A DNA stretch of 64,000 bases from Sabellastarte sp. h YS-2021 (GCA_964017235.1 OZ024930.1:151218221-151282220), one strand, 5' to 3'. Shown: positions 43,022-55,356, numbered from the stretch's first letter. Notes: generated by a model from the sequence alone, not told the origin. Numbers and translations are program-made.

Positions 43022-43396
43022 TAGTGCTGGTATTGTTTATCGATATTGAAATATTTATCGATTCACGCTAAGTTTCCCGATATCAATAATGTAGAGTATA
43101 ATATCAATATCGAAATATACTACCTAACAGGTACAAATATGGGGTTTTTCATTAAAATAAAGGACAATATTTGAAGAATACATTAGTTTTCATATAATTT
43201 TGTCAACTTTCACTTACCGCTAAACCGGAAACGCCATATTTGTTTACGTTTCGGGAAATACTAAACCTCGCGAAAGAGTTTGGAAGGTCTCTCCCAGGAA
43301 AGCATCTAATACCACGATATTTCAATATCGATCGATACGAAAGGCAAAAATATGGTTTGATATCGATGTGCATATTATCATTCGATACCAGCACTA
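43022..43396. mobile_element. hAT-like MITE, 375 bp, TSD ATAGCTAC
   Basis: Perfect 12-bp ends TAGTGCTGGTAT / ATACCAGCACTA, flanked by exact 8-bp duplications ATAGCTAC (43014-43021 and 43397-43404). The interior is rich in TATCGATA-like words and contains 'acgccatatttgtttacg'. No transposase. It lies in host intron 2 within a degenerate satellite stretch (42740-43450). Confidence 0.94.
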
Positions 43397-43487
43397 ATAG
43401 CTACTGTGACATTTTGCTCATTAGTAAGTCACTTTTAACTTCAAAAGTATTTAATTTAGAGGTTTGTTAGGGTTCATTAGGTTACTA

Positions 43488-43686
43488 TTTTATTTATTTT
43501 ATTTGGGGTTTTACGTCGCTTTCAACACTGTACAGGTCATATCACGACGGGTAGTTGGAAGGGCAGAGGAAACCAGTACATACAGTTCGTTAGGGTTCTG
43601 TACTGTAAACTGCCGACCAACGGCAAGCAACTACCAGCTTTCCCACTTGAGGCCGTGCCGGGAATCGAACCCCGGCCTCAGAGGTT
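43488..43686 (-). repeat. tRNA-derived SINE, 12-bp TSD
   Basis: On the minus strand it starts at 'ctctgaggccggggttcgattcc', whose GGTTCGATTCC is a perfect Pol III B box. It ends with 'gttgaaagcgacgtaaaacccc' followed by an (AAATA)-type tail. Exact 12-bp target duplications ATTAGGTTACTA flank it (43476-43487 and 43687-43698). The A box is not evident, so it may be 5'-truncated. The conserved 'gcgacgtaaaaccccaaat' tail resembles widespread mollusc SINEs (from memory). Confidence 0.88.
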
Positions 43687-43713
43687 ATTAGGTTACTAAG
43701 GACTACTCCTCCA

Positions 43714-44148
43714 TAGTGGGTGGACGATTAGATGTGTACTTGATTAATCGTCGGTGACAGTGTAGAATCACGGTCAGTCACTGATGTTTTCTAATGATCG
43801 ATTATTAAGCTTATATCTTACCTTTCCTGATTTATATCAATATCCACATATTTTAAAATATTTTAGATATTTTTACTTAATAAACGGACAGTTTTGTCTT
43901 GAATTTCAAGTTTGTTTATGCCTACCACCATATTTACAGGAAGTGGGTGCTTTCGGTAGTTTCTAAATCTCGGAACACTGTTATTCTTACCGGATTGACC
44001 TATACTTTATCCCGGAAAGTGTTTCTTAAATAATAAAAAATAATGGAGTAAAATAAAATAAATAAAATAATCGATTATGGGTCCATCATCGCTCGGAAAA
44101 TTGGACGAATAATCGACCATGAAAATTGGGAGGCAATTCCCAACACTA
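43714..44148. mobile_element. hAT-like MITE, 435 bp, TSD CTCCTCCA
   Basis: Ends TAGTGGGTGGA / TTCCCAACACTA with exact 8-bp duplications CTCCTCCA (43706-43713 and 44149-44156). The interior shares 'cgattatgggtc' and 'ttggacgaataatcgac' with the element at 44924-45343 in opposite orientation, so the two are one family. No ORF of note. Confidence 0.92.
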
Positions 44149-44425
44149 CTCCTCCAGGACTTCTCCAAAATTTAGGCCTTTCTCAATTTCGGCCGCCATC
44201 TTGAAATTTGGCGGGAATGGAAAATGCCATTTATCTCAAAAACTGCAAGAGAGCGATCTTGGGCAAATGTTGGCCCCACTGGTTACTTAGGACTATTCCT
44301 TTAATGTTGAATAATATTGTAGAATTTTCTTTATTAATCCTTACTCATGAAAAATGTCGTTTATCCTCAAACCCATGCTAGCGGGGATACATTTTGCATC
44401 GTCCATGGTCTAGTTTATGACTTAC

Positions 44426-44568
44426 GGAGCATTTTGTTGCTGTTTCTGTGGAGTTCCCTCCCCGTGTCCTGTTGGCTGTTGATGTTGCTGCACCAGAACA
44501 GTGGATGGCTGGCGTGTCTGCTGCATGGATAGCTGCTGCTGCTGAGCTCTCAGGTTACGAATCTGTTC
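44426..44568 (-). CDS. Host Gln-rich VVRIQ-repeat protein, coding exon 2
   Basis: Encodes residues 528-574 and two bases of 575. Acceptor 'ttcatattgtag|gaacag', donor 'aatgctcc|gtaagtc'. It begins EQIRNLRAQQQQLSMQQTRQ, which with the end of exon 1 (IRIQQLQQQLNQL ... QQRVMEIQ) may form a short Gln-rich coiled coil across the junction. It then continues STVLVQQHQQPTGHGEGTPQKQQQ. Phases on both sides agree with the neighbouring exons. Confidence 0.85.
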
Positions 44569-44616
44569 CTACAATATGAAACTATGAATATAGCCAATGA
44601 ATGTCAATTTATAAAA

Positions 44617-44760
44617 TAGCCAGCCTCAGCAGGCAAGAATCCTAGCCTGCAGGTACAACTAAGTAGGCAACAACATTGCGATTTGGGAAAATTTAAGGAA
44701 CAACTTCAGTTGTAAGAAGTGTACAGAACCCATAAGATGTTTCCAGACGTAAGAATGTCA
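44617..44760. repeat. Dispersed repeat D, copy 2 (host intron 1)
   Basis: Matches 4638-4790: 'aaaatagccagcct', 'ggtacaactaagtaggcaacaa', 'ggaacaacttcagttgtaag'. Confidence 0.7.
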
Positions 44761-44923
44761 TGTAGTTGAAGAAGGGGGAAAATTTACATGTTTTATTTGT
44801 TCATGATGTGAAGATTTCTTTTAACAACAGGGGAGGATGACCATCGTGTTGGCTAAGATTGTCTAAACAGCGAAGTCCTGAATTAGCTTCTAAAGCTTTA
44901 AATGGTCTGTTGTGATCTGACAC

Positions 44924-45343
44924 TAGTGAGTGGAATCGCCTCAATTTTCGTAGTCGATTATTTGTCCATTTTTCCAACCGATGATCGACCCATAATCGAC
45001 TTTCTTACTCCACTGTAAGGCAATATATCATGAAACACTTTCCGGGATGAAGTATTTGTCAATCTGGTAAGAATAACTGTGTTCCGACCTTTAGAACCTA
45101 CCAAAAGCACTCACTTCCGGTAAATATGGCAGTAGACGTAAACAAACCAAAAATTCGTGACAAATCTCTTGATTTATCAAAGGAAAGTTTAGGAAACTGC
45201 TTAAAATATAAAAACTACGTGGATATTAAGACACATAAGGAAGGGTAAGATTTAATCGATTTCTGGAAGTTGTCCATGACCGAACACGATTGTACCATAG
45301 CACCGACGATTAATCGAACGTTGGTCTAATCGTCCACTCACTA
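44924..45343. mobile_element. hAT-like MITE, 420 bp, TSD TCTGACAC
   Basis: Perfect ends TAGTGAGTGGA / TCCACTCACTA with exact 8-bp duplications TCTGACAC (44916-44923 and 45344-45351). Inverted relative of 43714-44148. The interior includes 'taaatatggcagtagacg', a motif shared in form with other MITEs here ('aatatggcggctcc', 'aaatatggcgtttcc'). Confidence 0.93.
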
Positions 45344-45351
45344 TCTGACAC

Positions 45352-46077
45352 TACTTTGGAGCCTGTTCCATTTTACTGGTGCAGTCGTTGCAAAACCACT
45401 CTGCCTATGGCCGTTCTAGAATGGACTGAAGAAACTGATAAGAGTTTTTCTAAACAGGGTATGAAGATGGTGGGATACATTGTTTATCAATATTGGTGAT
45501 ATTCACTGTTTTGGTACAGGGTTGCCGATGTTGATGCTTGAAGATACCAATATAGCCATTTGGAAAAACTGAAGTAAAAGTGTTAAGTTACAATGCAAAT
45601 ATTTGAAATAAACCCTAAACCTGAAGAAATTGTACACTTTTATCTTGCATTTTAGTAGTTTTTGATGAAAACTGCCGTGTCTTGTTTTGGTAAATGTCAC
45701 TTCTTGTCAGTGGTCGGGGATATGCTAGAACAAAAATGTTTTCGGTATTCCAGATTCAATCTATTTGGTAGACAATACAACCCACCCCCAATATCAGCTG
45801 ATATTGAAATGTTTTCAGTACTTTTTACATTCAATATCGATATCCACAAAGCCAAAGGATTTACCCACTACTGTATCCCCAACATAAAAATCCCCAATAC
45901 AATACCATTTACAAATGTTATATTGTCTTTATACTTATTCATTACTGCTGATTGATGATGAGTAATAAGTCTTACAGATAAAGAGCTTAAGATTTGCACG
46001 TGATTTACATTAAAAATTATGATAACTCAGTTCATGTTAATTTTGAAGTCATGAGCAAGATAAGGAAAAAATAAAAC
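45352..46077. other. Intron 1, no gene seen
   Basis: AT-rich. A 97-codon open frame at 45662-45955 has no recognisable domain, and part of it ('ttgatattgaaatgttttcag') resembles decayed MITE sequence of the TATCGATA type. I treat it as non-coding. Confidence 0.4.
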
Positions 46078-46390
46078 AAGCAATCAGTGCCTGTGAATGG
46101 GCTCTGTGTCGGCTGACTGTGTTTTTTGAGTTTCAGAGTAGAAGTGAAAGAAGGTCACACAGGTTGTGCCCTGCAAATGGTATTCAGAAGTAAAGTTAGC
46201 TGTTAAGGTGTAAAAAGTAGGTGGAAAACATACATCAACAAAATACTGTAAATGCAATAGTTTTCAAGTTCCAAGCAATTTAATCAACAGTGATAATCTC
46301 CAATTAGCTTTTGCTCAGCTTTGTACTGAGCTACAGGTCTACAATTATACTATGTTATAGCTGAGCGAAAATCGGGTGAATCAGTGTTTC
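46078..46390. repeat. Diverged element B-like head plus monomers
   Basis: 'caatcagtgcctgtgaatggg', 'gtgtcggctgactgtg', then 'gttgtgccctgcaaatggta' and about one 155-bp-like monomer. Closest relative is 24013-24540. From 46391 to 46870 no feature is recognised. Confidence 0.75.
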
Positions 46391-49300
46391 CTGAGTCTCT
46401 TTTTTTCTGGAGGTCAACTGACTCCCTCCTTTGAAAACCGGGGGGGTGTCAATCAAAATTTTTGAGGGTCAGTTAGGCTTGGACAAACAATACCTAAAAT
46501 GCCTTACAAAGACAGTGTGTGTGTTAGTTATGAAAGGTGGGGTACCATGTACCCACAGGGCATCGAAAATGGGGTACAAGTAATATTCTGCCACATTTTC
46601 CTCAATACACAATGTTTAGATACACCCAGTTACTAAAAAGCAATAAATTAGATTTAAATTTATTTATAACTTTGACAGTAAATTATAGAACATTGTACAT
46701 GGTTGTGCATTCATAAAAATATTTGAAGTAAACCTGTGTACATCAGGGTAAAGAAAACAGTTAAAAAATATACCTGACTTCTTTTTGTCTTATTTTTGAA
46801 TGATATTTAAGGTAGCAAAAATGAACAGAAGCACTACTCAATTTTCAATGACATATATGTTGATAGTTTCTAAAAAATAGCATCAGAGATGCCCGTACCC
46901 CACAGCCTGGGAAAATAGTTTTCAACACCACGAGATATAGAAGTAGTGAAACAGTACACAGATTGGGATACTTTCAGAGCAGTGTCAGTGTCCAAATAAT
47001 GTTTAAGTAGAGAAAATAACATCTAAGAGAAAGAAATTGCATGTAAAGAATAAGTATTAAAACAAGACAATTCAGTAAACTAAAAATTATGAAGTTTTTA
47101 AGACTTCTCCCATTTTGATTTTCATTTGTATGTTCGAATTATGGTTTGGATGTTTTGAATATTACTCATACATACAGATGTAGCAATACATGCTTTTATG
47201 TGGAATTGGGGCAAAACCTGCGGCTCACTAGATGCAATACCATCTGTTACAATGGGAAGTTGCAAAAGTAAAACAGTTAATGACTTCTAATATGACTTTA
47301 ACGGTGCTTAATCTACACCAAAAGACACCCAAAGGTGCAACAACCAAGATTCAAGTAAAAAGATATAAGAGAGATATAAGAGAGATAAATAGTATCAGAT
47401 ATCCTCATAGACATAAAATAGCATCAGATATGCAAGATCAAAGGTCAAATCCGGGTCACACCATGACATTGCACACATATAACCCTTGACCAATGTCCCT
47501 ACCAAATATCAACTTCCTACACCTTATGGTTAACAAAATATAACCCAAACAAGGCATTATAGGTCAAGGTCACTACGGCAATGTCAAAGGTCAAATCAAG
47601 GTCACACCATGACGTTTTACATCTACACACCCTAGCCAATGTCCCTACTCAGTATCAACTTCCTACACCTTACGGTTTCCGAGATATACCCCGGACAAGA
47701 TTTAATAGGTCAAGGTCACTACGGCAAGGTCAAAGGTCAAATCAAGGTCACGCCATGGCGTTGCACACCTACACCCCCTAATCAATGTCCCTACCAAGTA
47801 TCAAGTTCCTACACCTTACAGCATCCAAGATATAGCCCGGACAAGATTTTATATGTCAAAGTCACTACGGCAAGGTCAAAGGTCAAATCAAGGTCAGACC
47901 ATGACGCTGCACACCTACACCCCCAACCAATATCCCTACCAAGTCTCAACTTCCTATGCCTTAGCAGCCTTACGGTTTCCGAGATATAGCCCAGACAAGA
48001 TTTTAGAGGTCAAGGTCACTACGGCAAGTTCAAAGGTCAAATCAAGCTCACATCATGATGTTGCACACCTACAACCCCTAACCAATGTCCCTACCAAGCA
48101 TCAACTTCCTACACCTTACGGTTTCTGAGATATAGCCCGGACAAGATTTTATAGGGCAAGGTCACTACGGCAATTTCAAAGGTCAAATCAAGGTCAGACC
48201 ATGACGTTGCACACCTACACCCCCTAACCAATGTCCCTAGTAAGTATCAACTTCCAAGTTCCTACACCTCAGGGTTTCCAAGACATAGCCCGGACAAAAC
48301 TTCATAGGTCAAGGTCACTACGGCAATTTCAAAGGTCAAATCAAGGTCAGACCATGATGTTACACACCTACACCCCAGGGTTCGAAACTAGTGCCGGTCC
48401 GCCAGTCCGAGACCGACAAAAATGTTACTGGGTCGAAAAGATTAAAAACTTTCCAGTCTGTGTGTCCTAATAATATTGAATATTTCTTGGATCTACGATT
48501 CTGCCATTTTGTAAACAAAGCACACTCGTGGTATTTCTATTCAGCTATCTGATTAGTTTAAAACTGAGGCGTACCGTGACGACAGCCAATAAAAAGCTTG
48601 CATACATCTAGCAAGAGGGATCGAAGGCATTTCTTTTCTGTCTTTTCATTGGTTGTACAACGCATTGAAGATCTTTCCATTCAGCTATCTGATTAGTTTA
48701 AAAATCAAGGCGTGTCACAACGACAGCCAATAAAAAGCTAGCATACACCCAGCAAGGGAGCAAATTCACTTCTTTTCTGGCATTTCATTGGTTGAAGGTG
48801 TGTATATTGTTCACAGAAATCTAGGAACTGATGCGTCATAACAACTACAAACGAGAACGTCTGTGAAAGAAGAACCAGGAAGTAGCGAATATTTAATTTA
48901 TGTGATTTCTATATATATAATATAAGCATTTATCTTCTAAATGATATTGTGGAAATAGTGTAATAAATTATATAAATTAGTTCTGTGAAGAATATGGGAT
49001 TTATGTGAGATATTTGTGGCAGTTTTAACATAAATCCTCTATTTTCGCCATGTAGTAGCTTATCTGGTGATACAAATTCATCAGCAAGGCCTAATTTTTC
49101 TTCAATATTTCCAAAAATATTTAACTTACAAATGTGTTATATACATCATTGGAAAGGTATTTTAAACAGCTTCTGCTCGCTTTATTACATTAAAGTCCAC
49201 GGAAAAAATGGAGAAGGAATCACAAGGTTTTTTTTTTTTGATTTTTGTAATTCATTTGTGTAATTTCATTCCCCTATGTGACATTTATTGTAATTTTTTA

Positions 49301-49562
49301 ATAGTTGGACTTATTTTACTTATTATTTAAACAAACTGGTGGATAATAATAAAACACTCATTAAACTTTTTCATATATTTTTGTACTATTTTCCTATTAT
49401 TCTTTTTTTAGCCTCATTATTAGCTTTTTATGTTGTAATATTTTGAAAAAAAAAAAAGCATAAAATTTCATTTTTGACAAACTGCTCTGATAATAAATAT
49501 TAAAATTAGAGTAATTTATTTCACTTTTAAGAAATTGTAATTTTTTTGTCCCCTTTCTACAA

Positions 49563-52500
49563 ACAAGAGGAGAGTGCCCGTGAACGGGCACTGTGTCAGC
49601 TGACTGAATGTTTTTGATTTGTGATGGTGATAATGAGAGGAAAGCATAATTATCAGGGAAAGGGCTGTACAGAAATACAGTTGTTCGAAAGATATTCCGA
49701 AGCTGACAGAAGAAAAGGACAAAAAAGCTGTGCCCTGCAAATGGTATTATGAAATAAAGTAACAAGGTAATTGTTTAAGTGTAAAAAGTAGGTTAAAAAT
49801 ATTTAAAGAAATACTATAAATGCAATATCCTCATTCGACCATGAAGAAGGGATCCAAAGGTCAAATCTGACCATACCAAAAGATTCCCAGCCAAAGAATT
49901 TAGGATGGTTTACCATCCCAAACCTCTCGGACCAATAATAAGTGAGTCATAGGCACTTTTTAAGTTTGGCTATCCTTGTTTGACCTTGACGGACGGGTCT
50001 AAGGTCAAATCCGACCACACAAAAAATTCCCAGCCCATGATTTCCTGTAGCTTGTTTACCATCCCAAACCTGTAGGACCAATAATAAGCGAGTTATAAGC
50101 AATTGTAAGTTTGGCTATCCTCAATTGACCTTGAAGGAGGGGTCCCAGGTCAAATCTGACCACACCAAAAGAATCCCAGCCCATGATTTCCTATATGTTG
50201 GTTTACCATCCCAAACCTCCAAGACCAATAATACGCGAGTTATAAGCACTTTAAGTTTGACTATCTTCGTTTGACCTGGAAGGAGGGGTCTAAGGTGAAA
50301 TCCGACCACACCAAAAGATTCCCAGCCCATGATTTTCTATAGGTTGGTTTTCCATTCCAAACCTCTAGCACCAATAATAAGCGAGTTATAAGCACTTTTA
50401 AGTTTGGCTATCCTCATTTGACCTTGAAGGAGGGGTCCAAGGTGAAATCCGACCACACCAAAAAATTCCCAGCTCATGATTTTCTATAGGTTGGTTTTCA
50501 TTCCAAACCTCTAGGACCAATAATAAGCGAGTTATAAGCACTTTTATGTTTGGCTATCCTCATTTGACCTTGAAGGAGGGTTCCAAGGTCAAATCGGACC
50601 ATATTAACAGATTCCCAGCCCATGATTTCCTACAGGTTGGATACAATGATTTACTCAACAGTGAGAACCTGAAAGAAGCTATTGCTCAGCTATGCCATGA
50701 CATAGAGGTCTGCAATTTCACTATGTTATAGCTGACCAAAACGTCTGTGAATAACATATTTAACAAAATACTCTAAATGTAATAGTTTTAAAGTTACAAC
50801 TGATTTACTCAAGAGTGAGAACCTCAAAGTAACTATTACTCAGCTATGCAATGAGCTACATGTCTGAATTTTTGCTCTGTTATAGCTGACCTAAAAGTAG
50901 GTGAACAACATATTTAAGCAAAATACTGTAAATGCAATAGTTTTCAAGTTACAACTGATTTACTCAATAGTGAGAACCTGAAAATAGCTATTGCTCCGCT
51001 ATGCCATGAGCTATAGGTCTGTAATATTATAGCTAACCCAAAAGCTAACCCAAAAGTAGGTGAACAATATATTTCAACAAAATACTCCAAATGCAATATT
51101 TTTCAAGTTACAGCCGATTTACTCAACAGTCAGTGCCTGAGAATAGCTATTGCTCAGTTGTGCCATGACCTACAGGTCTGTAATTTCAGTATGTTATAGC
51201 TGACCCAAAAGTAGCTGAATAACATATTTGCACAAATTTCTGTAAAGGCAATAGTTTTCCAATTACAACTGATTTACTCAACAGTGAGAACTTCAAAGTA
51301 GCTATTACTCAGCTATGCAATGAGCCACAGGTCTGGAACTTCACTATGTTATAGCTGACCCCAAAATAGGTGAATAACATATTGCAACAAAATACTCTAA
51401 ATGCAATAGTTTCCAAGTTATAAGTGATTTACTCAACAGTGATAACCTCAAAGTAGCTATTACTCAGCTATGCCATGAGCTACAGGTCTGAAATTTTACT
51501 ATGTTATAGCTGACACAAAAGTAGCTGAATAACATATTTATACTAAATTCTCTAAATGCAATAGTTTTCAAATTATAAGTGATTTACTCAACATTGAGAA
51601 CTTCAAAGTAGCTATTACTCAGCTATGCAATGAGTCACAGGTCTGGAACTTCACTATGTTATAGCTGACCCCAAAATAGGTGAATAACATATTGAAACAA
51701 AATACTCTAAATGCAATAATTTCCAAGTTATAAGCGATTTACTCAACAGTGATAACCTCAAAGTAGCTATTACTCAGCTATGCCATGAGCTACAGGTCTG
51801 AAATTTTACTATGTTATAGCTGACACAAAAGTAGGTGAACAACATATTTAAGCAAAATACTGTACATGCAATAGTTTTCAAGTAACAACTGATTTACTCA
51901 ATAGTGATGACCTAAAAGTAGCTGTTACTCAGCTATGCCATGAGCTACAGGTCTGAAATTTTACTATGTTATAGCTGACCCAAAAGTAGCTGAATAACAT
52001 ATTTAGATTAAATTCTCTAAATGCAATAGTTTTGCAATTACAACTGATTTACTCAATAGTGAGAACCTCAAAGTAGTTATTACTCAGCTATGCAATGAGC
52101 TACAGGTCTGAAATTTTACTATGTTATAGCTGACCCAAAAGTAGGTGAACAACATATTTAAGCAAAATACTGTAAATGCAATAGTTTTGAAGTTACAACT
52201 GATTTACTCAATAGTGATGACCTAAAAGTAGCTATTACTCAGCTATGCCATGAGCTACAGGTCTGAAATTTTACTATGTTATAGCTGGCCCAAAAGTAGC
52301 TGAATAACATATTTATACGAAATTCTCTAAATGCAATAGGTTTTAAGTTACAAGTGATTTACTCAATAGTGAGAACTTCAAAGTAGCTATTACTCAGCTA
52401 TGCAATGAGCCACAGATCTGAAACTTCACTATGTTATAGCTGATCCCAAAATAGGTGAATAACATATTGAAACAAAATACTGTAAATGCAATAGTTTCCA

Positions 52501-53416
52501 AGTTATAAGCGATTTACTCAACAGTGATAACCTAAAAGTAGCTATTACTCAGCTATGCCATGAGCTACAGGTCTGAAATTTTACTATGTTATAGCTGACC
52601 CAAAAGTAGCTGAATAACATATTTATACGAAATTCTCTAAATGCAATAGTTTTGAAGTTATAAGCGATTTACTCAACAGTGATAACCTAAAAGTAGCTAT
52701 TACTCAGCTATGCCATGAGCTACAGGTCTAAAATTTTACTATGTTATAGCTGACCCAAAAGTAGCTGAATAACATATTTATACGAAATTCTGTAAATGCA
52801 ATAGTTTTTAAGTTACAAGTGATTTTACTCATGATGGAAGTTACTGAAAAGCCCAAAAGTAGCTATTACTCACTTAGCTATTGAGACAGGCACCCAACTT
52901 ACTCACCATATTGTAGCTATGAAAAAAGTAGCTGAATAACATATTTTAACAAAATGCTCTAAATGCAACACTTTTGAAGTTATAAATGATTTTGTGCATG
53001 ATTTCATGAATTTTAATGCATTAAAAATTATTAAAAAAATTTATTAAAAAAAAAGTAAGACAGATCCAAATCTCATACTCACACAAGAGAATCTACCTCT
53101 GGCCTAGTACATATATGCAAGATATGAGAGAAATCCCTGCAATAGTCACTGAGAAAATTGTGATTAAGTGTTGAAATTTTCACACTTTTGGTGGGGGTAC
53201 CCCCCTTGTAATGTCTCTAGCAAACAGACGAACAGACAGATTTGCATGCCTTGAACAATTTTTCATCCTCGATAGATAAGGTATCTTTTAAAAAAAACAG
53301 CACGTCTCTAGGCCTTGTAGTTTTGGAGAAGAAGTTGTTCACGCGGACGCGTACGCCCACGCCGCAGAGTGACGACATAATGTCAGCTGACTGGCAAGTC
53401 AGCTGACATAAAAATG
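49563..53416. mobile_element. Composite repeat element B, copy 2 (inside the hAT-like element)
   Basis: Same order as 5806-12900: one head with the hairpin GTGCCCGTGAACGGGCAC, 147-bp-type units (49830-50640), 155-bp array (50641-52820) and the shared tail ending at GTCAGCTGACATAAAAATGG. Near the end GTCAGCTGAC is doubled (53384-53409). It lacks the MITE at 6943 and has about 14 array monomers. No target duplication was identified. Confidence 0.7.
50641..52820. repeat. 155-bp satellite array, about 14 monomers
   Basis: Same monomer and the same alternation of variants as 7491-12480 ('atgagctacaggtctgaaatt' and 'gagccacaggtctggaactt' types). The first and last monomers align with those of the longer array, so the arrays differ mainly by internal expansion or contraction. 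Confidence 0.95.
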
Positions 53417-54377
53417 GACCATGCACATCTTTCATCCACAATTTTTTTCTGTAGTTTTATTTACACCTTCGCCCCCCCCCCCCCCCCCCACCCCCACCCC
53501 CCCAATATTGCTTCTCCTCATATTCATTCCACTAATATCTACCCATAAATAAAAATAACACGTACACAACTATTTTCAAGTAATTAACATATACAATTGC
53601 TGGTGTCCTCAACAAGTTACCAAATTTATTAACTAATACTTTACCGATTTTCTCACACAAAAAATATCTGAAACAACAAATTTTTTTCAACACATGTATA
53701 TAATTTAAATAATCAATCAAAAATCATCTACAAAACTAACTGTATGGGTTAAGAAGCCCCATTTTCGCCCACCTTAGAAACAATTTTTCATTCTCAGAAA
53801 TGTTTACATATCGGACTGATAAATTTTCTGACGGACCAGCAACTTTAGCCAGTTGTCAGTCCTGTGGTCCCGAAACTATCCTGGCTTAGTTTCGTACCCT
53901 GCTACACCCCCAACCAATGTCCCTACCAAGTATAAACTTCCTACACATTACGGTTTCCGAGATATAGCCCGGACAAGATTTTATAGGTCAAGGTCACTAC
54001 GGCAAGGTCAAATCAAGGTCACACCATGATGTTGCACACCTACACCCCCTAATCAATGTACCTACCAAGTATCAACTTCCTACACCTTACGGTTTCGAAG
54101 ATATAGCCCGGACAAGATTTTATAGGTCAAGGTCACTACAGCAAGGTCAAATCAAGGTCACACCATGATGTTGCACACCTACACCCCTTAACCAATATCC
54201 CTACCAAGTATTAACTTCCTACACCTTACAGTTTCCCAGATATAGCCTGGACAAGATTTTCAAACTCAAGGTCACTACGGCAAGGTCAAAGGTCAAATCA
54301 AGGTCAGACCATGACGTTGCACACCTACACCCCCTAACCAATGTCCCTACCAAGTATCAACTTCCTACACCTTACGG

Positions 54378-54752
54378 TAGTGGTGGCATCATTTACAGAA
54401 GTCAAAACCGGTTACCGGGGCTTTGAAACGAAACGAAATCCGGTATTTCGTATGCTTGTTCTGTGCATTGAAAATTATTCGCAGGCGTACATGAGCGATA
54501 ACTTGCAAATGGAAGTGGCTTTCGCGAGATATTATTATGTACGTAAAAATGATTTTTACTCAATATAAAGTAAAACTAGGACATATTTTATAATATATAT
54601 ATATTTTTTGTCATTTCTATGAAGTATCAGCCATAACAAAGCCTTAAATAATAACTTTTCAATAACCGGTTCCCAAATATTCTTTGCGGATTTCGTTTTT
54701 TCTACTAAAACGAAACAATATTCCGCATACCCAAAAACCGTTAACAACACTA
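54378..54752. mobile_element. hAT-like MITE, 375 bp, TSD CCTTACGG
   Basis: Ends TAGTGGTGGCA / TTAACAACACTA (imperfect) with exact 8-bp duplications CCTTACGG (54370-54377 and 54753-54760). The target is the 'caccttacggtttc' word of a 146-bp monomer. The interior has 'accggttaccgggg' and 'cgaaacgaaatccgg', similar in style to the MITE at 6943-7301. Confidence 0.92.
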
Positions 54753-54864
54753 CCTTACGGTTTCTGAGATATAGCCCGGACAAACTTTTTCCCGCCGCCC
54801 ACCCACCCATCCGGACACCATGGGTAAAAACAATACCCCGATAGCCGTTAAGGGCTGTGAGGTA

Positions 54865-55356
54865 AAAATTGTCTTAGTAGGGCCTCAAACACAATTTAAC
54901 CTCAAGATAAACTCTTGATTTTTGGTAAATGTAAGAATATAGTAATGTGTTCCCAGGTAAAATTTGAGCTAGGTGAGATACATAGTTTGTGGTACAGAAA
55001 GTTTTAAGTAATCATAGGTCAAATTTCTGACCTTAAGGTGGCCATAACTTCTTTATATTTGGTTTGAGGTCACCTTATAGCATTCCCCTCCTGACCCGAA
55101 TACATTTGTGTGCCAAGTTTGAATGAAATTCGTGAAAGCATTTTTGAATTGTCATGCATACAATTCAAAACATACGACGGTGGCACAACGGATGTGAAAC
55201 TAGTATATCTCCAACTTTCATCTGGTGATATAGCTGTAGAACAAGATTATTCTCTCCCATAATTTTTTACTTCAATACCCAAATAATACATTACACTAAG
55301 AGTCAACTAAGGTACTATTTCAAATCTCTTTCCATATCAGATCTTGCCCCACTTAC
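54865..55356. other. Intron 1, donor-proximal part
   Basis: No gene. The donor of coding exon 1 ('gatacag|gtaagtgg') lies at 55351-55357. Confidence 0.6.

Larger units (their letters stand above)
48376..53901. mobile_element. hAT-like element, 5.5 kb, TSD CTACACCC
   Basis: Ends CAGGGTTCGAAACTA and TAGTTTCGTACCCTG form a 15-bp inverted repeat with one mismatch. Exact 8-bp duplications CTACACCC flank it (48368-48375 and 53902-53909), placing the insertion inside a 146-bp monomer of element A. Subterminal DNA on both sides is AT-rich. No transposase is recognised; the middle is occupied by composite element B copy 2 (49563-53416). A long C-rich run lies at 53472-53503. Confidence 0.9.
46873..54864. 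mobile_element. Composite repeat element A, copy 3, split by insertions (host intron 1)
   Basis: Head 'aaatagcatcagagatgcccg' plus TACCCCACAGCC at 46877-46907; left part to about 47340; monomers 47430-48375; then a 5.5-kb hAT-like insertion (48376-53901). Monomers resume at 53902-54377, a MITE interrupts (54378-54752), and the tail 'cccgccgcccacccacccatcc' and 'aagggctgtgaggtaa' ends at about 54864. Without the insertions it would be roughly 2.1 kb with about ten 146-bp monomers. Confidence 0.8.

Noticed and set aside
43640..43690. A tRNA gene
   Set aside because: There is a perfect B box, but no cloverleaf and no clear A box; 12-bp target duplications and an A-rich tail make it a SINE.
44347..44532. 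61-codon plus-strand frame over host exon 2
   Set aside because: Antisense shadow of the exon; the minus strand has matching splice phases on both sides.
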